The notes below the pieces were generated by a model. The model had not been told where the DNA came from. It searched no databases and worked only from the letters and a program-made list of their open reading frames with translations. 33,778 bases of DNA, from assembly GCA_017460745.1 (NCBI GenBank), contig JAFUAL010000018.1, positions 1-33,778 of the forward strand, given 5' to 3'. Position numbers and translations under genes: made by a program. The number at the start of each line of letters is the position of its first letter. Within the stretch, counting starts at the first letter, position 1. Of this stretch, positions 23,456 to 31,479 are shown one piece after another. The stretch comes from Bacilli bacterium (GTDB taxonomy: Bacteria > Bacillota_I > Bacilli_A > RF39 > UBA660).

Positions 23456-23748
23456 AACTTTTTTCTAAAAAGTTAGTAAAAAATGAACGAGGCACGTTTT
23501 GTTTTTCGTAAGAAAAATGAAAGTGGCGATAGTGAATATTTTTACAATTATTAAAATGATTTTTAAATCAGTTTTAATAATTTATTAAATAATAAGTATC
23601 TGGTAGATAGTTATTATTTAATCTTGTTTATAAGCATTTGCCTTTGCGAGAGCTTAGGCATTTGCGAATAAACAAGCAAAGGGGTTTTTAGGGAACTCCC
23701 TAAACTCACGGTGGGCTATGCCCTAGTGAGATAGGTCAATAAATGACC
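23456..23748. other. Candidate oriT: six consecutive inverted repeats
   Basis: The repeats are AACTTTTT/AAAAAGTT at 23456-23474; AATTATTAAAATGATTT with its inverse (one bulge) at 23546-23582; TAAATAATAA-G-TATCT with its inverse at 23586-23620; TTAGGGA/TCCCTAA at 23688-23703; CTCAC-GGGC/GCCC-GTGAG at 23705-23730; and GGTCA/TGACC at 23734-23748. There is no gene in 23439-23783. The position directly before a MobV relaxase gene is where oriT is expected. The nick site cannot be assigned. Confidence 0.68.
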
Positions 23749-23783
23749 ATTCTACTAAAGAAGTACAGCAAGGAGGTGTAAAA

Positions 23784-25256
23784 ATGTACGATGGAAATCA
23801 AGTTTTGAGATTTGAAAGCAAATATAAAGCGAAAGATTTAGGTGGACTTGGTGTAGAACTTACTCAAAGAAAAGGTACAGGAAATTATGATAAAGATAGA
23901 ACTGAGTTTAATCATAGTTTTGTACCACTTACTAAACCAACTTTGCAAGAGCAAGTCTATTCTAAATTAAAAGAAAATAAAATATATTATAATGATGGCA
24001 AGAATACCAATTTATTAAATGGTGCTATCGTTACAAGTGGAAAAGAATTTTTTCAAAGTTTGGGAATGAAGTTTAAAGCAAGTGATAGGATTCAACAAGT
24101 TGGAGATAATAAAGGCAAACCAATTTATGTTCCTGATATAAAAAGTGATGATGATATTCCAGAAAAAGTTAAAGAATTTTTCAAAGATAGTTATGACTTT
24201 TTAGAAGAACTTGTTGGTAAAGACAATATAGTTTATGCAGAAGTTCACTATGATGAAGATACTCCACATATGCACTTTTATTTTATGCCAATCGTAGATG
24301 AAGTTAGAAGAAAAGTTTTTGAAACAGATTCAAACGGAAATATAATTTATCGAGAAGGTATAGATAAAAAAGGAAATAAAAAAATGTATCCTGTTCAAAA
24401 GAAAGATGAGAATGGTAAGAATATTTTAAAAATTGAAAAAGGAAAATTTTTGAACTGCGATCAGTTTTGGAAAGCATTAGGTGGTAAAGTATCTTATGCA
24501 AAAATTCAAGATGATTACAATAAATATATTACTGAAAAAGGATATAAATTATTCAGAGGTAACATTGGAGATAATAAACATCATATAACCAAAGCTAAAA
24601 AAGAGATTGAAGATTTAAATGAGCAAATTGAAGAAATGAAAATGGAATTCGAAAGAAATAAAAAATTAAATGAAATTGAGATTGAAACTGCAAAAGAAAT
24701 TTCTGAAATAGATTCAAAAGAAGTCTTAAATCCTGTAAAAAGAAAAGTAATCGGTTATAAAGATGAAGATATCAACAATTTGATTGATTATTCTAAAAAA
24801 ATTCAAAAACAAAACTCAAATAATAAGAATGTTATTAAACAAAAAGATGTATTGATTGATGAACTTGCTACTAAAGTAGGACATCTACAAAGTGAGAATA
24901 ATAAATTAAAAGATGGTCGTGCTATTAAAGAACGAGATACTAGAATTTATGAACAACAACAAACTATATCTAAACAAAAATCAATCATCAAAGAAAAAGA
25001 TTCTATTATTAAAAAATTAGAAGATAAAGTTACTGAAATACAAGAAACATTTAATAACTTTAAAGAAAAGATGTTTAACTTTTGTGATAAGATTTGCAGA
25101 GCTTTAGGTCATAAAATTGGTCTTCACTTCTCTAAAAATTATGATATTGACTATAATGAAATGGAATATTATGCCCAAGAAGTAAATTGCAAGTATGAAA
25201 GACCATATGAAAGACCAGAAAAAGATAAATCGGATGATTTTGAAATAGGAATGTAA
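23784..25256 (+). CDS. MobV-family relaxase (Pre/Mob)
   Basis: This 490-residue protein carries HYDEDTPHMH at residues 155-164, the metal-binding motif of MobV relaxases. The N-terminus has NHSFVPLTKP and a basic stretch as in this group. Residues about 270-430 form a long coiled coil (KELN-, KQK- and KEK-rich), probably for dimerisation or contact with a coupling protein. The enzyme nicks oriT and stays attached to the transferred strand. GGAGGTG precedes the ATG. Hairpins at 23456-23748 are its likely target. The conjugative element at the start of the window has a coupling protein and could in principle be a helper. Confidence 0.88.
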   Translation: MYDGNQVLRFESKYKAKDLGGLGVELTQRKGTGNYDKDRTEFNHSFVPLTKPTLQEQVYSKLKENKIYYNDGKNTNLLNGAIVTSGKEFFQSLGMKFKASDRIQQVGDNKGKPIYVPDIKSDDDIPEKVKEFFKDSYDFLEELVGKDNIVYAEVHYDEDTPHMHFYFMPIVDEVRRKVFETDSNGNIIYREGIDKKGNKKMYPVQKKDENGKNILKIEKGKFLNCDQFWKALGGKVSYAKIQDDYNKYITEKGYKLFRGNIGDNKHHITKAKKEIEDLNEQIEEMKMEFERNKKLNEIEIETAKEISEIDSKEVLNPVKRKVIGYKDEDINNLIDYSKKIQKQNSNNKNVIKQKDVLIDELATKVGHLQSENNKLKDGRAIKERDTRIYEQQQTISKQKSIIKEKDSIIKKLEDKVTEIQETFNNFKEKMFNFCDKICRALGHKIGLHFSKNYDIDYNEMEYYAQEVNCKYERPYERPEKDKSDDFEIGM

Positions 25257-25408
25257 GTATTTAACTCTTAATATTTAAAAAAAGACTTTTGTAACCAAAA
25301 AAATTATGTAGTTGTATAAATGTGATAATAAAATTAATAATAACCTTTTTATAAAAAATGTACCAAAAATAAAATTATAAATTTAGTAATGATTGGAGGA
25401 TTGATATT

Positions 25409-25465
25409 ATGGAGAAAAATTTACAAAAAAGTTATTACAATTGTCTTTTTATCTCTCAAACTTAA
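25409..25465 (+). CDS. 18-residue leader peptide candidate
   Basis: A TTGGAGGA ribosome binding site precedes an ATG that opens MEKNLQKSYYNCLFISQT and stops at 25463-25465. The good ribosome binding site and a place just before the recombinase genes suggest a translated leader peptide, perhaps for attenuation. Length alone gives little support. Confidence 0.35.
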   Translation: MEKNLQKSYYNCLFISQT

Positions 25466-25485
25466 TATGAGAAAGGGGTAAAACA

Positions 25486-25611
25486 ATGAAGTACAATATT
25501 ATAGATATTGTAGATAAAGATTTAACTGATACTAAACTAAAAGAAATAGTTAATAAAAAGTTGTATAAAATCATTGAATTGTTGGAGTTTAATGTTAATT
25601 ATTCTGAATAA
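25486..25611 (+). CDS. Small 41-residue protein before the recombinase
   Basis: AAAGGGG precedes an ATG opening MKYNIIDIVDKDLTDTKLKE, stopping at 25609-25611. The peptide is helical and charged. Small frames at this place are common ahead of large serine recombinases of mobilizable elements. A role as excision cofactor is possible but unproved. The rest of 25257-25625 is AT-rich and holds only this and the 18-residue frame. Confidence 0.55.
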   Translation: MKYNIIDIVDKDLTDTKLKEIVNKKLYKIIELLEFNVNYSE

Positions 25612-25632
25612 ATGTTATAATAGTATTGGTTA

Positions 25633-25652
25633 TAAGTTTAACTTTAAACTTA
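25633..25652. promoter_or_regulatory. Palindrome upstream of the recombinase
   Basis: TAAGTTTAA and TTAAACTTA form perfect 9-base arms around CT, 31 bases before the recombinase ATG. It could be an operator or an mRNA hairpin limiting recombinase expression. Confidence 0.5.
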
Positions 25653-25682
25653 ATTATTACCTTAGAATTGGAGGTAATAGTT

Positions 25683-27296
25683 ATGAATGAAATGGAGAGT
25701 GTTGAGAGTAAGAAAGTATTAAGAGTTGGTATTTATTTAAGATTATCTAATGAAGACAGAGATAAAGCAAATAAAGAAGATGATAGTGAATCTATTAAGA
25801 ATCAAAGGAATATGCTTATTGACTATGTCAATAGACATCCTGAATTTGCCTTAATAGATGAGTATTGTGATGAAGATTTATCTGGTGCTGGAACTTATAG
25901 ACCTGAATTTGAAAGATTAATTAGAGATTGTGAAAACAAGAAACTTGATATTGTATTATGTAAAAGTCAATCAAGATTTTCAAGAGATATGGAAATCGTT
26001 GAAAAATATATCAATAACAAGTTTAAAGAATGGAATATTAGGTTTATTGGCTTATCTGATAATGCTGATACTGAAATTCTAGGTAATAAGAAATCAAGAC
26101 AAATAAATGGTCTAGTTAATGAATGGTACTTGGAAGATGTTTCAAACAATATAAGGAGTGCTTTTAATTCTAAAATGAAGCAAGGAGAATTCATTTCTCC
26201 TTTCGCCTCATTTGGTTATGAAATTGATCCAAATGATAATAACAAATTAATAGTCGATCCAGTTGCTTCTGAAATTGTAAAAAACATCTATAATCTATAT
26301 CTAACAGGTTTAGGGTTTACAGGTATTGCTAAATACTTAAATAGTAAAGAAATACCTTGTCCATCTCTTTATAAATACCGAAAAGGTATTAAATTAAATG
26401 TAATTAGTAATAGACCTCGTGAAGAAATAAAATGGACTACAAATGCCATTAAAACGATTCTAACAAACGAAGTTTATCTAGGACATTTAATACAAGGTAA
26501 AAGAACTACTGTTAGTTATAAAAATCATAAGATTAGAAATAAAGATAAAAGCGAATGGATAAGAATTGAAAACACACACGAAGCTATCATTGATGAAGAA
26601 ACATTTAGTAAAGTACAAATTGCTATGAAAGAAAGAACTAAACCTATGAGTACAACAGGTGCTGTCCATATCTTCTCTGGTAAAGTATTCTGTTTAGAAT
26701 GTGAACATTATATGAGAAAAAAGAACACTAAAAAGCATGAATATTTAGTCTGTTCTAATAATCGTGATGGTTATGATGATTGTGAAAACAAAGCTTCAAT
26801 TAGATATGATGAACTTGCAAATCTAGTATTAGATGCAATTAATAAGAAGATTCAAAAGTTTTATGATGAGGAAGAATTAGAGAATTTAGATTCAAAAAAA
26901 GTTGATAGTAGATTCAAGAAAAAAATTAAAGCTTTAGAAAAACAAAAAATTGATATTCAAAATAGAATTTCTAAAACAAGAAATTATTTGCAAAATCTTT
27001 ATGAAGATAAAGTTAATGGTGTTGTTACACCAGAACAATTTAAAGATTTAATGGCAAACTATAATAAGGATGAAGATACTTTTAATGACCAAATTAAATC
27101 TATTACTAATGAAATTGCTTATTATAAAATGAAAGAAGAATCTTCAAAGAATAATAAAGAAATATTTAGCAAATATCAAAAATTAGAAGAGTTAAACAGA
27201 GTTATTGTTGATGAATTTATAGATAAAATCTATATTGGAAAGTTAAATGAAGAAACCAAAAGTAGAGATATACAAATCAAATGGAATTTTGAATAG
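25683..27296 (+). CDS. Large serine recombinase (TnpX/TndX type)
   Basis: The product has 537 residues from ATG 25683, chosen for TTGGAGGTAATAGTT just upstream. The N-terminal resolvase domain has the nucleophile Ser22 (YLRLSNED), SIKNQRNML and CKSQSRFSRD. The recombinase domain follows (GYEIDPNDNNKLIVDPVA), then a zinc ribbon (CLECEHYM, then CSNNRDGYDDC) and a coiled-coil motif at about residues 410-490, as in large serine integrases. It catalyses insertion and excision of the element between attL and attR. The GT core and short palindromic arms seen at the ends fit this enzyme class. Confidence 0.93.
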   Translation: MNEMESVESKKVLRVGIYLRLSNEDRDKANKEDDSESIKNQRNMLIDYVNRHPEFALIDEYCDEDLSGAGTYRPEFERLIRDCENKKLDIVLCKSQSRFSRDMEIVEKYINNKFKEWNIRFIGLSDNADTEILGNKKSRQINGLVNEWYLEDVSNNIRSAFNSKMKQGEFISPFASFGYEIDPNDNNKLIVDPVASEIVKNIYNLYLTGLGFTGIAKYLNSKEIPCPSLYKYRKGIKLNVISNRPREEIKWTTNAIKTILTNEVYLGHLIQGKRTTVSYKNHKIRNKDKSEWIRIENTHEAIIDEETFSKVQIAMKERTKPMSTTGAVHIFSGKVFCLECEHYMRKKNTKKHEYLVCSNNRDGYDDCENKASIRYDELANLVLDAINKKIQKFYDEEELENLDSKKVDSRFKKKIKALEKQKIDIQNRISKTRNYLQNLYEDKVNGVVTPEQFKDLMANYNKDEDTFNDQIKSITNEIAYYKMKEESSKNNKEIFSKYQKLEELNRVIVDEFIDKIYIGKLNEETKSRDIQIKWNFE

Positions 27297-27349
27297 AGAT
27301 TTACTTCTCTATTCTAATTCCAAATACATAGTAAAGGAGGCAAAAATTT

Positions 27350-28285
27350 ATGAAGAACGAAATAGTTATATTTGAAAATCAAGATGTAAAATTAGAAGTA
27401 AATATGAAAGAAGAAACTGTTTGGCTTACACAAGCACAAATGACTAAATTATTTAAAGTTAAACAAAATACTATTGCTGAACATATTTCTAATATATTTG
27501 AAGAAGGAGAACTTGATGAAAGGACTTCTATCGGAATTTCCGATAAAAGTTCTGGAGGAAGAAAACCTAAACTTTATAATTTAGATGTAATTATTAGTGT
27601 TGGTTATCGTGTTAAGAGTCAAAATGGTGTTATTTTTAGAAAATGGGCAAACAAAGTATTAAAAGATTATCTATTAAAAGGATATGTAGTTAATCAAAAA
27701 AGATTAGAATATCTTGAAAAGACAATTAAATTAATAGATATTGCAGGAAGAATTGATACTGAATTAAAAGGTAATGAAGCTCAAGAAATAATTAAAGTAA
27801 TAAATAACTACTCAAATGCTTTAAATTTACTTGACGACTATGACCATAAAAGAATAACTAAACCTAACGGAACTAAAAATAATAAACAAGTTACTTATGA
27901 AGATTGTATGAATATAGTTGGTAAACTTAAATTCAATAGTGATAGCGATTTATTTGCACTAGAAAGAAACGAAGGTTTAAAAGCAATTATAGGTACTATA
28001 TATCAATCTTTTGATGGTAATGACTTATATCCTACTATAGAAGAAAAAGCAGCCAATTTCTTATATTTAATTACGAAAAACCATACTTTTATTGATGGTA
28101 ACAAAAGAATAGCTGCTACACTATTTATATATTTCCTAGAATTCTATAATATTCTTTATAATGAAAATGGACAAGTTATTGATAATAATACACTTGTTGC
28201 AATTACACTACTTATAGCCCAATCTAATCCTAAAGAAAAGGAAATACTAATTGATTTAGTAATGAACTTCTTAAATAATGAATAA
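27350..28285 (+). CDS. RhuM-Fic/Doc fusion protein
   Basis: The first half of this 311-residue protein is a RhuM-like domain (ETVWLTQAQMTKLFKVKQNTIAEHISNIF, then SGGRKPKLYNLDVIISVGYRVKS), which is thought to bind DNA. The second half is a Fic/Doc domain with HTFIDGNKR at 245-253, the HxFx(D/E)GNxR active site that transfers AMP or another phosphate group to a target. The combination is a common accessory gene of unknown role in gut bacteria and may act as a toxin. An AAAGGAGG ribosome binding site lies upstream. It overlaps the next gene by 8 bases, as toxin-antitoxin pairs often do. No inhibitory (S/T)xxxE(G/N) helix was identified with confidence. Confidence 0.82.
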   Translation: MKNEIVIFENQDVKLEVNMKEETVWLTQAQMTKLFKVKQNTIAEHISNIFEEGELDERTSIGISDKSSGGRKPKLYNLDVIISVGYRVKSQNGVIFRKWANKVLKDYLLKGYVVNQKRLEYLEKTIKLIDIAGRIDTELKGNEAQEIIKVINNYSNALNLLDDYDHKRITKPNGTKNNKQVTYEDCMNIVGKLKFNSDSDLFALERNEGLKAIIGTIYQSFDGNDLYPTIEEKAANFLYLITKNHTFIDGNKRIAATLFIYFLEFYNILYNENGQVIDNNTLVAITLLIAQSNPKEKEILIDLVMNFLNNE

Positions 28286-28526
28286 TAAATTAGCAAAACA
28301 AATAAAAAATATGACACCAGATGATTTTTATAAAATAATCAATAGTGATGGCAATAATGAAATAAAAGATTGGCTTGCTAAATTAGGTAGTGAAAGAATT
28401 GATGAAATGTTTGATCCATCTTTGATAATAGAACGTTCAATAAATTGTTGGAGAATGATGGGATATTCAGAACAATGGATTACAAATAAAATAGTCGAAA
28501 TAGTTGACAAAACTAGCACACAATAA
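28278..28526 (+). CDS. Unidentified 82-residue protein coupled to RhuM-Fic
   Basis: The start codon lies inside the last codons of the RhuM-Fic gene, so it is translated with it. The product (MNNKLAKQIKNMTPDDFYKI onward) is acidic and helical and contains Trp and Met near RSINCWRMMGYSEQW. I do not recognise a family. Its size and coupling would suit an antitoxin or a regulator of the Fic domain, but that is inferred from layout only. Confidence 0.65.
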   Translation: MNNKLAKQIKNMTPDDFYKIINSDGNNEIKDWLAKLGSERIDEMFDPSLIIERSINCWRMMGYSEQWITNKIVEIVDKTSTQ

Positions 28527-28544
28527 CTCAAAAATGAAAAAATT

Positions 28545-28590
28545 ATAGGTTGTATCAGGACACACTCTGCAAACCTATATAAAATAAGAC
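28545..28590 (+). repeat. Right-end hairpin motif R1
   Basis: ATAGGTT 28545-28551 pairs perfectly with AACCTAT 28572-28578, enclosing CAG/CTG (28556-28558 with 28567-28569), followed by ATAAAATAAG. It aligns with R2 at 28667-28710 over ATAGG, ATCAGG, GCAAACC and ATAAA. Confidence 0.5.
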
Positions 28591-28666
28591 TTTCTTAAAA
28601 TAAATTTAAAACTTGTAAAACTAAAAAGTTAAACTTTTATAAAATATGTTTCCAAAAGGTTAAAAA

Positions 28667-28717
28667 ATAGGCTTGAATCAGGTAGCCAGCAAACCCTTAT
28701 AAATAAAGGAAATAATG
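28667..28717 (+). repeat. Right-end hairpin motif R2 with a sequestered ribosome binding site
   Basis: ATAGG 28667-28671 can pair with CCTTAT 28695-28700. Alternatively CCTT 28695-28698 pairs with AAGG 28706-28709, hiding the AAAGGA (28705-28710) that serves the ATG at 28715. Two exclusive folds around a ribosome binding site are possible. Confidence 0.45.
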
Positions 28718-29029
28718 AAAAAATGTCTTCACTGCATTCAAAGAGTTGCTTTAATCAGTGCTCTGGCTCATGAACCTAAAATTCTTATTATGGATGAACC
28801 TTTTGTTGGATTAGATCCTAAAGCAGTATTTGATGTTAAAAAAGTAATGAACGAAATGATAAAAGATGGCAAAATTATATTCTTTTCAACACATATTTTA
28901 GATGTTGCTGAAAAATTATGTTCAAAAGTTGCTATTATTAAAAATGGAAAATTGATAAAAACAGGTAGTATGAAAAATATTAAAGGGGATAAATCACTTG
29001 AAAAAGTATTCCTTGAACTTGAGGGTTAA
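28715..29029 (+). pseudogene. ABC transporter ATPase, C-terminal half
   Basis: This 104-residue frame starts in the element's right end (MKKCLHCIQ) and then enters host sequence (RVALISALAHEPK). It contains Walker B and D-loop LIMDEPFVGLDP and the H-loop FFSTH. It is the missing half of the gene at 13786. AAAGGA and an ATG at the element's edge would let it be translated as a separate piece. Without Walker A it cannot work alone, but it might pair with the N-terminal half or simply allow coupled translation of the permease gene that follows by one base. Excision restores the intact gene. Confidence 0.9.
28734..28748. other. attR junction of the mobilizable element
   Basis: The element ends with GCATTCA (28734-28740), AAG and then AGTTG shared with attL (28744-28748). 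Host ATPase codons resume with GTT GCT TTA. The arm is the exact inverse of TGAATGC at 14212-14218. Confidence 0.82.
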
Positions 29030-29030
29030 T

Positions 29031-30644
29031 ATGAAAAAAATACTATCTCTTATAAAAGTTAGTTTAAATCATGATATGAATATATTTAAAATTCATACTA
29101 AAAAGCAAAGTAAGTTTTCTAAAATTATATTACCTTTGTTTTTTACCTTTTATATTATGGTTTTATTTGGGATGTATGCAGGAAAAGCGATGAGCATTCT
29201 AGAACCTTTGCATTTAGAATTTATCGTTTTAACTTTATTTAGTTTTTCTATTTCAATAATTACCTTTATTGAAGGTGTTTATAAATCAGGTTCTTTATTA
29301 TTTAATTGTAAAGATGATCAATTATTATTTTCTTTACCAATTAAAAGAAGTACAGTCTTATTAGTCCGAATTTTTAAATTTTATGTATTTGAATTTTTAT
29401 ATAATTCATTGTTTTTATTGCCAGCTATGGTAATTTATGCTTATAATGTACATCCTAATCTAACTTATTATTTAACATCATTCATAGCCTTATTTGTGTT
29501 ACCAATAATTCCTATTATTTTATCAAGTATTATAGGATTTATTATTACATTTTTATCATCTAAATTTAAAGGAAAAAATATAGTTCAAACTATTTTTACA
29601 ACAATATTACTATTACTAATTTTTTATGCATCTTATAATTTAGAAGGACTTATGAATAATTTAATGCAAAAAGCAACTGATATTAATGATTTATTAACAA
29701 GATTATATTATCCAGTGGGTGCATATATATCTTTAGTAAATAATTTTAATGTAATAACATTTATTTTATATGTATTGAGTCATATAATTATTTTATCTTT
29801 TGCTATTTTTCTACTTGGAAAAATATATTTTAAAATTAATTCAAATTTTAAAAGAGTTCTTATGGGACATAAGAATAATCATTACATAATTAAGAGTCAT
29901 AGTAAGATGTGGTCTTTTGTTAGAAAAGAATTAAATAGATTTGTATCTACACCAGTTTTTATTACTAATGCTGGATTTGGATTAGTACTTTTTATCATTG
30001 CTTGTATATTTGCATCTATTAGATTTGATTCTCTTACATCAACAATTGTTAATTCATATCCTGATATCAATATGGAACTTATTAAATTACATTTACCTGT
30101 TGTTATGTTTGGACTTGTTTGTTTTGCCTCTCTAATGACCTCTATTACTAGTTCAATGATTTCTTTAGAGAGTAAGTCTTTTAATATTTTAAAAAGTCTT
30201 CCTATAAAACCATTTATGATAGTGTTTTATAAGATAGTAGCCTCTCTTGTTATTATGGTACCTTGTATTTTAATTGGAGATATAATTATCTTTATTCGTT
30301 TTCAATTTGACTTTGTTAGTATTTTATTAATACTTCTTGCTTCTATTCTTTTACCATTTGTTTCAGAGTTAATTGGTATTATGGTTAATTTAAAATATCC
30401 AAAATTAGATGCAACAAATGATACTGAGGTTGTAAAACAAAGCATGAGTTCCATGATTTCAGTATTTATTGGGATGGGATTACTTGGCATAACAGTGGCA
30501 TTGTTATTTAAAATGTTAGATTTTGGTATTAGTAATCATATTATTATGTTAATATTTATTACTATTTATGGAATTATATCTTTAGGGTTATGGTTATTAC
30601 TAGTAAAAACCTGTGATAAAAGTTTTAATAATATTAATTCTTAA
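29031..30644 (+). CDS. ABC transporter permease
   Basis: The product has 537 residues from ATG 29031 (after GAGGG; one base after the ATPase stop), with roughly twelve hydrophobic helices in two sets separated by a loop near residue 280-310 (KIYFKINSNFKRVLMGHKNN). A large hydrophilic N-terminal part is absent. Motifs such as LLFSLPIKRSTVLLVRIFK and ILKSLPIKPFMIVFYKI (short SLPIK repeats before a membrane helix, one per half) fit ABC-2-like exporters of Bacillota. It would form an exporter with the ATPase encoded just upstream, which is now split, so it is probably inactive while the element is integrated. Substrate unknown. Confidence 0.8.
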   Translation: MKKILSLIKVSLNHDMNIFKIHTKKQSKFSKIILPLFFTFYIMVLFGMYAGKAMSILEPLHLEFIVLTLFSFSISIITFIEGVYKSGSLLFNCKDDQLLFSLPIKRSTVLLVRIFKFYVFEFLYNSLFLLPAMVIYAYNVHPNLTYYLTSFIALFVLPIIPIILSSIIGFIITFLSSKFKGKNIVQTIFTTILLLLIFYASYNLEGLMNNLMQKATDINDLLTRLYYPVGAYISLVNNFNVITFILYVLSHIIILSFAIFLLGKIYFKINSNFKRVLMGHKNNHYIIKSHSKMWSFVRKELNRFVSTPVFITNAGFGLVLFIIACIFASIRFDSLTSTIVNSYPDINMELIKLHLPVVMFGLVCFASLMTSITSSMISLESKSFNILKSLPIKPFMIVFYKIVASLVIMVPCILIGDIIIFIRFQFDFVSILLILLASILLPFVSELIGIMVNLKYPKLDATNDTEVVKQSMSSMISVFIGMGLLGITVALLFKMLDFGISNHIIMLIFITIYGIISLGLWLLLVKTCDKSFNNINS

Positions 30645-30670
30645 ATTATCTTTTGTTAAGGAGTAAAAAA

Positions 30671-31414
30671 ATGAATGAATATATTAATTTAACTTTAAAA
30701 AACATAGATGATGAACATATTTGCTGTGCAATTGGAGATCCTAAACATCAAATTGGTGTAGACATGAAAAAAGAATGGATTAAAAGTAAATTAAAAGATG
30801 GTCATGTATTTAGAAAATTAAATGCTAGAGGTAAAATGTTTATAGAATATGAACCAATAGAGACGGCTTGGGTTCCTATAGTCGGAAAAAATTATGAATA
30901 TATCTATTGTTTATGGGTTGCTGGTAGTTTTAAAGGAAAAGGAATAGCAAAGGATTTATTAGAATATGCAATAACTGATGCTAAGAATAAGAAAATGAGT
31001 GGAATATGCGCATTAGTATCTAAAAAAAAGAAACCATTTATTGGAGAGAAGAAGTTCTTTGAACATTTTGGCTTTAAAGTAATTGATATTATTGATGATT
31101 ATGAATTAATAGCTTTATCATTTGATGATAATGAAACACCTAAATTCAATGAAAGTGCAAGAAAGATGACAATAGAAAGTGATGATTTTACTATTTATTA
31201 TAGTAATGAATGCCCATATGTTGAATATGAGGTTAAAGAATTATCTGATTATGCTAAAGCTAATAATATAAAACTTAATTTTGTAAAAATAGATTCATTA
31301 GAATTAGCTAAAAATGCTCCATGTGTTTTTAATAATTGGGCTAATTTTTATAAAGGTAAATTTGTTTCAAATACCATTCTTAATGCTAATTCTTTTCAAA
31401 AATTATTAAAATAA
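30671..31414 (+). CDS. GNAT acetyltransferase with YoaP-like C-terminal domain
   Basis: The product has 247 residues from ATG 30671, chosen for AAGGAG at 30658-30663. The acetyl-CoA-binding motif is LWVAGSFKGKGIAKDLLEYAI, in the central GNAT fold. The C-terminal part from about residue 155 (FTIYYSNECPYVEYEVKEL, NAPCVFNNWANFYKGKFVS) resembles the YoaP-type or thioredoxin-like extension with a conserved cysteine in NECP. The substrate of this group is unknown. It lies 26 bases after the permease gene and may be in the same transcript. Confidence 0.82.
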   Translation: MNEYINLTLKNIDDEHICCAIGDPKHQIGVDMKKEWIKSKLKDGHVFRKLNARGKMFIEYEPIETAWVPIVGKNYEYIYCLWVAGSFKGKGIAKDLLEYAITDAKNKKMSGICALVSKKKKPFIGEKKFFEHFGFKVIDIIDDYELIALSFDDNETPKFNESARKMTIESDDFTIYYSNECPYVEYEVKELSDYAKANNIKLNFVKIDSLELAKNAPCVFNNWANFYKGKFVSNTILNANSFQKLLK

Positions 31415-31479
31415 TTATAAGTTATTTTGAAATATTAAATAATATAAATCTGTGATAGAATATAATAGAGGTGAATAAA

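Larger units (their letters stand above)
14207..28746 (+). mobile_element. Integrative mobilizable element inserted in an ABC ATPase gene
   Basis: This segment of about 14.5 kb separates two halves of one gene and carries every part expected of a mobilizable element: a large serine recombinase near the right end, a MobV relaxase with a hairpin-rich oriT candidate, a RepA-type ATPase, and divergent repressor genes with operators. It has no type IV secretion genes, so it would need a helper conjugative element for transfer. The helicase gene at 14816 and the RhuM-Fic gene are cargo. The boundaries are set to base precision by the AGTTG shared by both junctions. Confidence 0.9.

Noticed and set aside
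28545-28710. PreQ1-type riboswitch at the right end of the element
   Set aside because: The stem followed by an A-rich tail looks similar, but the loop is far too long and the conserved preQ1 loop bases are absent.
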